Below the pieces are notes generated by a model. The model was not told the origin of the DNA, ran no database searches, and was given only the letters and a program-made list of their open reading frames with translations. Shown in pieces: positions 1 to 6,086 of a DNA stretch of 13,569 nt; position 1 is the stretch's first letter, and each line of letters begins with the position of its first letter. The DNA is from Pirellulales bacterium (GTDB lineage Bacteria; Planctomycetota; Planctomycetia; Pirellulales; JALHLM01). The stretch spans positions 1 through 13,569 of the forward strand of contig JALHLM010000108.1 of the NCBI GenBank assembly GCA_022844585.1, in the 5' to 3' direction. Made by a program: the position numbers and the translations under genes.

Positions 1-1446
1 GGCGACTCCCGAGGACGATTCCGCACTGCGAGCGATTTCCGACACGCTCGCGGTGAGTTCCTCGACCGCGGCCGCCACCGTCTTGATGTTGCTGGACATC
101 TCTTCGGTGCTGGCGGCCATGGTCCGCATGTTGGTGGACATCTCTTCGGCCGCCGCGGCGACCGTGGCCGATTGCTGCGTCGTGCCTTCGGCGCTTTGGG
201 CCATTTCCGTGGCCGTGCTGGTCAACTCTTCCGACGAGCTGGCCAGTTCACGCGAGCTGCCGACGATCTTGCGGACGACTTCCTGCAAGCTCGAAGAGAG
301 CTTGTTCACGCTGTCGCCGACGCGGCCGATTTCGTCATTGCTTTCCACTTCCACGCGCTTGGTCAGGTCGCCGGCGGCGATCTGCTCCAAGGCGGTGGCC
401 GTGGCGATCAACGGGCGAGCGAACGAGCGAGCCACGAAGAAGCCGATCGCGGCGATGGCCAACGCCATTCCGCCGGTCAGTGCGGCGACAAAGTACGCCA
501 ATTGCGAGGCGGCCGTAAAGGCTTCCGCCGTGTCCTGACGGACGAGCACTCCCCAGCCATAGCCCTTGAAGCCGAGCGCACCCTTCGAGCCCGCGAAGCC
601 GTTGATTTGCTCCGTGCCGGTACGCTTGTTGTTTTCGATTGTCACGCCGCTCTTGCCGGCGGCCGCATCGATGGCGCACTGAAGTTTGGCGTCCACCAGG
701 TTGAACGTCAGTACCGCGGCGGGATCAGGGTCTTCCAACAGGAACCCCTGCTTGTTGATCAAGTTCACGACGCTGGTCGTAGCGCCACGGTCCTTGAGAC
801 GCTGGCGCAGGCCGGTCATGATTTCGCAGCCGGTCCGCTCCCAGTTCGCATAGTTGGCCCAGACGCGAGTCACCTTGCCGTCCGCGTCGACGATCGGCGC
901 GGCGAAGACGAGCGACAGTCCGCGAGTCTTGGTCAGATCAGCAAGGCGCTTGTCGGCCGCGACGTCCCCAAAGTACGACTGTCCGAGCGGCACCGTGCCC
1001 GAGGCAACGGATTCGAACCATTGTTCGCCCTTGACGCTCGTGCCAATCAGCGAGTCCGTGAGGAACGGCGCGCCCTGGGAGTTGACCGTGTTGGCCGCGA
1101 TGATTTGGCCGTTCGCGTCAGCGATGACCATCAAATCGTAGATACCATAAGTGCGCGTGTAGAAGTTCGCCGCGCGCTTCACTTGTTCCACATCTCCCTT
1201 GGCATCGGGATTGGCGGCGAACGCCTGGACGTCGCCATACCGCTCGAAAAACAGCCGATCGAGCTTGTCGATGGCTTCTTCGGCAGTGGCCTGGGCTTGT
1301 CCGCCGGCGCCGGCCTCGAGTGACTTGCGGCAGCGCACGTACGAGGTCGAGGCCACAATCGCCGCGGGGATCACGCCGATTGCCACGAACAGAAACATGA
1401 GTTTCGTGCGAACGCTCTTGAATTTCAAAATGCTCAAACGGGACAT
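1..1446 (-). CDS. Methyl-accepting chemotaxis protein, 3' end cut by window edge
   Basis: Transmembrane chemoreceptor that passes ligand signals to CheW/CheA. The frame stays open to base 1, so 482 residues are visible and the C-terminus is missing. Seen: TM1 at about 16-36, a roughly 275-residue periplasmic region, TM2 at about 316-340, then a HAMP domain (starting near RSFARP, about 337-395) and the beginning of the coiled-coil signalling domain with paired Glu residues (EEM, EEL) typical of methylation helices. The periplasmic part resembles a double-Cache sensor (motifs QWFESV and SYFGDV); its ligand cannot be told. The conserved hairpin tip that binds CheW lies beyond the edge. The ATG start is supported by AAGGAG seven bases upstream. 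It is the last visible gene of the cheA-cheW-receptor operon, 77 bp after cheW. The family call is secure; dCache as the sensor type is an inference from motifs. Confidence 0.93.
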   Translation of the reverse strand, partial: MSRLSILKFKSVRTKLMFLFVAIGVIPAAIVASTSYVRCRKSLEAGAGGQAQATAEEAIDKLDRLFFERYGDVQAFAANPDAKGDVEQVKRAANFYTRTYGIYDLMVIADANGQIIAANTVNSQGAPFLTDSLIGTSVKGEQWFESVASGTVPLGQSYFGDVAADKRLADLTKTRGLSLVFAAPIVDADGKVTRVWANYANWERTGCEIMTGLRQRLKDRGATTSVVNLINKQGFLLEDPDPAAVLTFNLVDAKLQCAIDAAAGKSGVTIENNKRTGTEQINGFAGSKGALGFKGYGWGVLVRQDTAEAFTAASQLAYFVAALTGGMALAIAAIGFFVARSFARPLIATATALEQIAAGDLTKRVEVESNDEIGRVGDSVNKLSSSLQEVVRKIVGSSRELASSSEELTSTATEMAQSAEGTTQQSATVAAAAEEMSTNMRTMAASTEEMSSNIKTVAAAVEELTASVSEIARSAESSSGVA

Positions 1447-1453
1447 TCTTCAT

Positions 1454-1459
1454 CTCCTT
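1454..1459 (-). promoter_or_regulatory. Shine-Dalgarno site of the chemoreceptor gene
   Basis: AAGGAG on the minus strand, seven bases before the ATG at 1446. It fixes the start of the receptor and shows that it can be translated independently of cheW. Confidence 0.75.
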
Positions 1460-1523
1460 CGCGACTCGTGAAAACGACGCCGGTTGCTTGACCGCGGGCG
1501 ACGTGGGCACACACGCCGCGCGA

Positions 1524-2009
1524 CTAGGATTCGTTGCAGATGCTGGCCAACGTGACGTTCACGTCGAGGATCACCAGCAATCCGAGCTCCAGCTTGTAGA
1601 CCGCCTTGAAGAACCGTTGATCGATGCCCCGCAGATTTTCAGGCATCGGATCGAGATCATCCGTGTTCGCTCGCACCACGTCGGCGACGCGATCGACCAG
1701 CAGGCCGATCTGTTCGCCGCCGTTCTTGACGATGACATTCCGATTGCTGCGGGTGAGGGCCGACTTGGGCAGCCCGAGCACTTCCCGCAGATCCACTACC
1801 AGCACGACTTCACCACGCAGATTGATCACGCCGCGGACCGCCTGCGGCGCGTGCGGCACCGGCGTCATGTCGACGTTGCGATTAATCTCCTGCACCTGGT
1901 GAATGTCGATTCCCAGCAACAGGTCGCCAAGATAGAACGTGATGAATTCTTGTTCGCCGGTTGACGCGGCGACACCGGTCGCCGTCGGCGCTTGCATTAG
2001 TGCGGTCAT
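1524..2009 (-). CDS. cheW: Chemotaxis coupling protein CheW
   Basis: Cytoplasmic scaffold that links chemoreceptors to the CheA kinase. The 161-residue protein is one CheW domain (about 19-155) after a short Ala/Thr-rich N-terminal tail. Seen: the strand FITFYLGDLLLGIDI, the central VRGVINLRGEVV segment (NLRG at 63-66) that is the hallmark of the family, and IGLLVDRVADVV. Length is normal for CheW. ATG 2009 has GAGGA eight bases upstream. It lies 36 bp downstream of cheA on the same strand and 77 bp upstream of the receptor, so the three are very likely co-transcribed. CheA already carries two CheW-like domains of its own, so this protein is probably the receptor-side adaptor. No odd features. 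Confident. Confidence 0.95.
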   Translation of the reverse strand: MTALMQAPTATGVAASTGEQEFITFYLGDLLLGIDIHQVQEINRNVDMTPVPHAPQAVRGVINLRGEVVLVVDLREVLGLPKSALTRSNRNVIVKNGGEQIGLLVDRVADVVRANTDDLDPMPENLRGIDQRFFKAVYKLELGLLVILDVNVTLASICNES

Positions 2010-2017
2010 AGATTCAA

Positions 2018-2022
2018 TCCTC
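2018..2022 (-). promoter_or_regulatory. Shine-Dalgarno site of cheW
   Basis: GAGGA on the minus strand, eight bases before ATG 2009, inside the short cheA-cheW gap. Confidence 0.6.
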
Positions 2023-2045
2023 GCCTGTGGAGGGGAGTCAGGTGT

Positions 2046-4724
2046 TTACACGGAGAGCAATTCGCCGCGACGGTTGGGGAGCAAGCGTCGCACCGCGGTC
2101 AGCAATTTGTCGCGGTCCATCTTGACTTGGTAGTCGTCAATGCCGACTTCACGCCCGTGCGCCACGTCGTCTTCGCCCGCGAGCGAAGTCAACGCAATCA
2201 CCGGCAAGCCGTCGAAGCGGGCGTCCGTCTTGATGCGACGGCACAACTCGAAGCCGTTCATCCGCGGCATTTCGATATCGGTGACGACAAGGTCAACTTG
2301 TCGCTTGGGGTCCTGCAACGCTTCCCAGGCGGCCTGGCCGTCTTCGAAGGCGACGACGTCATGCCCCAGCGTTTCCAGGAAGTGGGAGACTTGCGTACGG
2401 AAGAAGTTGGAATCCTCCACCAGCATGATTCGCAATTCGCGAACGTCCTCGAGTCCTTCGGCCTCGGCTGGAACGGTCAGTTGCGGGCAACCCTTCGAGG
2501 CCAGCTCGTGGACGTCGAGCAACCGGACCGTGCGGCGATCAACCACCAAAGATCCGATCACGCCCGGCTCGCGGAGCGTGCGGAAGTCGACATTGGTCGA
2601 CAGTTGGCGAATCTCCACGAGCTTCGGCACGATTAGCCCAATCTCGCGGCCGCCGGCTTCGAAGACCACCACGTAGAGCCAGGCCTGATCGGGACGCGGC
2701 TCGGCGCGAATCAAGTCGTCCAGCGACAGCAGCGTGAGCGTTTCCTTCTCGTATTCCAGCAGGCGCTGCCCGCCGACTTCGTGAACTTGTTCCTTCTGGA
2801 CGCGTTCCAGTCGCTTGATGACCGCCATGGGAATCGCGAAGTACTCTTCCGGTCCGTTGGTCAGCATGAGCGCGGCTTGCGTTTCCTCCGCTCCGCTGCC
2901 CAAGGCGTCTTCTTCTTGTTCGGCCTGCGAGTCGGAACGCTGCAGTTCGGCATAAGCGGCGATGCCATTGGCGTCCAAGATGAACGCCACGCGGCCGTCG
3001 CCAAGAATCGTGGCGCCGGCCAGGCAGATGGAGCCTTTCAAGTGACGTCCTAACGGCTTGACGACGATCTCTTCGGAGTCTTGCAAGCCGTCAACAATCA
3101 ACCCGTAGCGCACTGCGCCGGCGTCGACGACGATGATATCGAGATTGCGCGGCGTCTTGAGATCATCCTGTTCCGCGCGGGCACGGCTTTGTTCGGCCGT
3201 GGCGAGGATTTTTCCCAATCGCACCAACGGCAGGAGCCGTCCACGCAGCTTGAGGACTTCGGAGCCGTTGATCGTGGAAATCCGCTTGTCGGCCTCGTTG
3301 GCGCTGACGCGGACGAGCTCCACGATGGACGCTTGCGAGATGGCAAAGGGAGCGTTGCCGCTATGCACGATCAGCGACGGGATAATCGCCAAAGTCAGCG
3401 GCAACTTGACAAGAATCGTCGTGCCGCGACCCAACTCGGAGACAACTTCCACCGTCCCGCCGAGTTTGGTGATATTTGATTTCACAACGTCCATGCCGAC
3501 GCCGCGGCCGCTGACGTCAGTAATCGTTTCCGCGGTCGAGAAGCCAGGATGGAAGATTAGATTGACCGCGTCTTCGTCCGAGAGGGCCGACGCCTGTTCC
3601 GCGGTGAGAATCCCCTTCGAGACCGCCTTGCTGCGCAACCGGGCCGGATCAATGCCGGCGCCGTCGTCACGTACGACGATCAGCACGCGACCGGCCTGAT
3701 GCGAGGCCTCCAATGCAATCGCGCCAATCGGCTTCTTGCCTTTCCGCGACCGGACGTCCGGCAATTCGACGCCATGGTCGAGCGAATTCCGCACCAGATG
3801 GACGAGCGGATCGCCGATCGCCTCGATGATCGATTTATCGACTTCGACGTCCTTGCCGGAGATGTTCAAGTCGCATTGCTTGCCGAGCTTGGCGCTCAGG
3901 TCGCGAACCAATCGCGGGAAGCGGCTGAACACGTTGGCGAGCGGCTGCATGCGGGTTTGCATGACCGCTTCTTGAAGTTCGCTGGTGACCTGATCGAGAC
4001 GCGAGGAAATGGTCTCGACTTCCGGGCGGCCCAGCGAATTCACGGCCTGCAACAATTGATTGCGGCTGAGCACCAACTCGCCGGCGAGATTCATCAACCG
4101 GTCCAACAAGCCGACGCTGACGCGAATATTCGCGTCGGCCGCCGGCGTTGCTTCAGACGATGCCGCAGTCGCCGGAGCGCTGTTGTTGGCAGTCGCACTG
4201 ACCGGAGTTTCGACGTGTTCGATAATCGGAGTCGGCGCCGGCGCGAGGGGAGGCGCGACCACTTCGACGGCTTCAACGGGAGGCGTCGGCGTCGGCTTGG
4301 CGAATGTATTGGGATCAAACGGCTCAGGCGCGTGACTCGAATTCATATTCGCTACTCCATCGAGAGCGGAAACCAGAGCGCTCACATCGGCGCTGTTGCT
4401 ATTGGCGAGGTCATTGATCAACGATTTCAGTTGGTCGCACGATCGAAGCAGCAAGTCGACGGTTTCCGCCGTGGGCACCAAGGCGCGATTTCGCACCAGG
4501 TCCATGACGTTTTCCAGCGAGTGCGCCAGCTTGTTCACGGTGTCGAAACCGAGAAATCCGGCCGCGCCTTTGATCGAATGTACGGCGCGAAATAACGCGT
4601 TGACGGTCTCGATGTTCGAGTTCGCGCCGCCGGCCTCGATCTCCAACAGTTGCGATTCCACATGAGCGAGGTGCTCATTCGACTCCGTCACGAAGTCTTG
4701 AATGATCGATTCATCTTGGAACAT
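2046..4724 (-). CDS. cheA: Hybrid chemotaxis kinase CheA with two CheW-like domains and a C-terminal receiver
   Basis: Histidine kinase of the chemosensory array, 892 residues. Domains seen in order: Hpt (1-120; phospho-His49 in AVHSIKGAAG); Ala/Pro-rich linker (130-198); dimerisation helices (about 199-260); HATPase (N box with Asn313 in RNSLDHG, G1 DDGAGID at 353-359, G2 GRGVGMD at 406-412); CheW-like domain (about 445-590); acidic linker; a second, diverged CheW-like domain (about 616-745); and a receiver (764-892) with Glu770/Asp771, phospho-Asp816 in VTDIEMP, Thr846 and Lys868. All kinase and receiver key residues are present. The fusion recalls FrzE-type CheA-CheY proteins of myxobacteria, so phosphate may flow internally from His49 to Asp816 (inference). 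The frame could begin at TTG 4796, but ATG 4724 opens directly on the Hpt domain and is preferred, although its Shine-Dalgarno is weak. It heads the operon with cheW and the receptor. Confidence 0.95.
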   Translation of the reverse strand: MFQDESIIQDFVTESNEHLAHVESQLLEIEAGGANSNIETVNALFRAVHSIKGAAGFLGFDTVNKLAHSLENVMDLVRNRALVPTAETVDLLLRSCDQLKSLINDLANSNSADVSALVSALDGVANMNSSHAPEPFDPNTFAKPTPTPPVEAVEVVAPPLAPAPTPIIEHVETPVSATANNSAPATAASSEATPAADANIRVSVGLLDRLMNLAGELVLSRNQLLQAVNSLGRPEVETISSRLDQVTSELQEAVMQTRMQPLANVFSRFPRLVRDLSAKLGKQCDLNISGKDVEVDKSIIEAIGDPLVHLVRNSLDHGVELPDVRSRKGKKPIGAIALEASHQAGRVLIVVRDDGAGIDPARLRSKAVSKGILTAEQASALSDEDAVNLIFHPGFSTAETITDVSGRGVGMDVVKSNITKLGGTVEVVSELGRGTTILVKLPLTLAIIPSLIVHSGNAPFAISQASIVELVRVSANEADKRISTINGSEVLKLRGRLLPLVRLGKILATAEQSRARAEQDDLKTPRNLDIIVVDAGAVRYGLIVDGLQDSEEIVVKPLGRHLKGSICLAGATILGDGRVAFILDANGIAAYAELQRSDSQAEQEEDALGSGAEETQAALMLTNGPEEYFAIPMAVIKRLERVQKEQVHEVGGQRLLEYEKETLTLLSLDDLIRAEPRPDQAWLYVVVFEAGGREIGLIVPKLVEIRQLSTNVDFRTLREPGVIGSLVVDRRTVRLLDVHELASKGCPQLTVPAEAEGLEDVRELRIMLVEDSNFFRTQVSHFLETLGHDVVAFEDGQAAWEALQDPKRQVDLVVTDIEMPRMNGFELCRRIKTDARFDGLPVIALTSLAGEDDVAHGREVGIDDYQVKMDRDKLLTAVRRLLPNRRGELLSV

Positions 4725-4931
4725 GGCAATTCCGCGGGGAATAATGCGCAAGGAAAGGGGGGCGTCGTGGGCCAGGATCGTAACGTCGCTGGTCAATCAA
4801 TCGTGGCAACACGGGCGCAGAGCGAATGCCAAAGCAAATCACTCAAACCCCGACGGCTGCCGTTACTTGCAGTGAGCAACGCTAAGTCACAAAACTAGCC
4901 TGATGGAGGGGACGCCGCCAAATTGTGGTTC

Positions 4932-4946
4932 GGCGCAATTTTCGCC
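4932..4946. repeat. Imperfect palindrome in the cheA leader
   Basis: GGCGCAATTTTCGCC: six of seven arm pairs match around a central T, with one mismatch at the fifth position. It lies about 210 bp upstream of the cheA ATG and 68 bp from the perfect palindrome at 5014-5028. It could be a protein-binding half-site pair or chance. There is no T-run after the stem on either strand, which argues against an intrinsic terminator. Confidence 0.35.
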
Positions 4947-5013
4947 CATAAACGCAGGTGAAAACCCCGATCCAGCGGCCTAACGACGCGGCGAGATAGC
5001 AGTGCGACCGGAA

Positions 5014-5028
5014 TACTTGATTCAAGTA
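5014..5028. promoter_or_regulatory. Perfect 15-nt palindrome, candidate operator upstream of cheA
   Basis: TACTTGATTCAAGTA is a perfect inverted repeat of two 7-bp arms around one central T, in an AT-richer pocket of an otherwise GC-rich leader. It lies 290 bp upstream of the cheA ATG and 97 bp downstream of the stop of the dehydrogenase gene. The size and dyad symmetry are those of a dimeric regulator site. That it controls the chemosensory operon is an inference from position; I do not recognise the regulator. Confidence 0.45.
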
Positions 5029-5124
5029 AAACTACAAGTCGCGGCGTAGGAATTCGCTTTGAGGCTTGCAGCGCGGCAGCGAGAGCATTCGCGCGGGCGT
5101 TCACAAGACGGCGCAAGGGCGTAC

Positions 5125-5892
5125 TTATTTCGCCCCCATCCGCAGCGCGCCATCGAGACGAATAACCGTCCCGTTGAGCATCGAATTGCCGAGGATGTGT
5201 TCGACGAGTGCGGCATATTCGTCGGGGCGACCCAGGCGTGGCGGGAACGGAACCTGGCTCGCGAGCGATTCGCGAACTTCCTCGCTCATCTCGGCCATCA
5301 TCGCGGTGTCGAAGATGCCGGGGGCGATTGCGATGCAACGGATTCCATGTCGCGCCAGTTCGCGCGCGATGGGCAATGTCATCGAGGCCACGGCGCCTTT
5401 CGACGCCGAATAAGCCGCCTGGCCGATCTGCCCGTCGAATGCGGCGACCGAGGCCGTCGTGATCAACACGCCTCGCTCGCCTTCCTCGTCGGGCTCCTGC
5501 GTAGCCATTTGCGCTGCGGCCAGGCGCAGCATGTTGAATGTCCCGATTACGTTCACGGCCAATACGCGAGCGAAGCTATCCAACCGATGCGGACCTTGCT
5601 TGCCGACCACGCGTTCGCCGATCGCGATTCCGGCGCAACAAACGGCCCCGTGCAACCCGCCGCCCTGGCTAACCGCAGCCTGAATGGCGGCGCCCATATC
5701 ATCCTCGCGCGTGGCGTCAGCGGCGACAAACTGAGCCGCGCCGCCCAGCTTTGCGGCGGCGCGCTCGCCTTGCTCGCGATTGAGATCCGCGATCGTCACC
5801 AGTCCGCCCTTGCTAACCAGCATTTCCGCACAGGCGAAGCCCAGCCCCGAGGCGCCACCGGTGATGAGAAAACTCTTGTCGGCGATGAGCAT
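5125..5892 (-). CDS. Short-chain dehydrogenase of the HSD10 / 3-hydroxyacyl-CoA dehydrogenase type 2 kind
   Basis: NAD-dependent oxidoreductase of 255 residues, likely oxidising 3-hydroxyacyl-CoA or a related secondary alcohol in the cytoplasm. Seen: nucleotide loop TGGASGLG (11-18); Asp36 at the end of strand 2, favouring NAD over NADP; catalytic Asn114, Ser148, Tyr161 and Lys165 (YSASK). Long blocks such as ITTASVAAFDGQIGQAAYSASK (about 144-165), ASQVPFPPRLG and LNGTVIRLDGALRM follow the HSD10 (HSD17B10) pattern closely. Oddity: the usual NNAG/NCAG motif reads CCAG (85-88). The frame is open upstream to a possible start at 6042, but ATG 5892 begins right at the first strand and has AGGT seven bases upstream; ATG 5910 is possible but lacks a Shine-Dalgarno. 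It is divergent from the Tat-exported protein, and no fatty-acid gene is nearby, so the substrate is open. Confidence 0.9.
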   Translation of the reverse strand: MLIADKSFLITGGASGLGFACAEMLVSKGGLVTIADLNREQGERAAAKLGGAAQFVAADATREDDMGAAIQAAVSQGGGLHGAVCCAGIAIGERVVGKQGPHRLDSFARVLAVNVIGTFNMLRLAAAQMATQEPDEEGERGVLITTASVAAFDGQIGQAAYSASKGAVASMTLPIARELARHGIRCIAIAPGIFDTAMMAEMSEEVRESLASQVPFPPRLGRPDEYAALVEHILGNSMLNGTVIRLDGALRMGAK

Positions 5893-5929
5893 GGAACGTA
5901 CCTGATTCATTGGGGCGGCGCGAAACGTC

Positions 5930-5944
5930 GGCGACGGAGTCGCC
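5930..5944. repeat. Perfect inverted repeat in the dehydrogenase 5' region
   Basis: Two 6-bp arms, GGCGAC and GTCGCC, flank a 3-base loop (GGA on plus). It lies 38 to 52 bases upstream of the dehydrogenase ATG, inside the 194-bp divergent region 5893-6086. It could form a hairpin in that mRNA's leader or be an operator. The GC-rich context makes chance more likely than for the palindrome at 5014-5028. Confidence 0.35.
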
Positions 5945-6086
5945 TCCCACAGTCCATTTGCCTGCTTGGACAATTTGCATGGCGGGGCGAGTGCCATTAG
6001 AGTAACCGACTGCATTCCCGCCAAGTCGCGCCGCCGCGCCAAAGCAACTCCCGCCTCAATCGATTACTCCCAGGTTGCTCACTGCC

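Larger units (their letters stand above)
4725..5124. other. Gene-free leader upstream of cheA
   Basis: This 400-bp stretch separates the stop of the dehydrogenase gene from the cheA ATG; both genes are on the minus strand, so any promoter of the chemosensory operon should lie here. Small frames cross it on both strands but have no recognisable protein features and overlap each other, so I do not call them. I see no clear -35/-10 pair or -24/-12 (sigma-54) element. What stands out is a perfect 15-nt palindrome at 5014-5028 and a 15-nt palindrome with one mismatched pair at 4932-4946. Part of the span may be 5' untranslated leader. Confidence 0.5.

Noticed and set aside
172..1323. Long plus-strand frame of 383 codons opposite the chemoreceptor
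   Set aside because: It is the mirror of a well-supported receptor gene. Its translation is Arg/Gly-rich without any domain pattern, as expected opposite a GC-rich gene.
1447..1523. Internal promoter or attenuator between cheW and the receptor gene
   Set aside because: The 77-bp gap contains a good Shine-Dalgarno but no convincing promoter boxes or stem with T-run.
3699..4595. Plus-strand frame of 298 codons opposite cheA
   Set aside because: It lies wholly within cheA, whose Hpt, dimerisation and ATPase motifs are clear. The antisense translation shows no fold-like pattern.
4725..4796. 24-residue N-terminal extension of CheA from TTG 4796
   Set aside because: The Hpt domain starts right at ATG 4724, and the extension has no domain character. 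The weak Shine-Dalgarno at both sites leaves a little doubt.
4861..4900. Possible -35 TTGTGA on the minus strand in the cheA leader
   Set aside because: At 17-base spacing the -10 position reads CAAGTA, which matches the consensus poorly, so I do not call a promoter.
4895..5338. Minus-strand frame of 147 codons reaching into the cheA leader
   Set aside because: It overlaps the dehydrogenase gene in another frame and its protein is Arg/Pro-rich without motifs, so the leader is treated as non-coding.
5059..6000. Plus-strand frame of 313 codons opposite the dehydrogenase
   Set aside because: The dehydrogenase has all catalytic residues on the minus strand. The plus frame is His/Arg/Gly-rich and has no recognisable motif.
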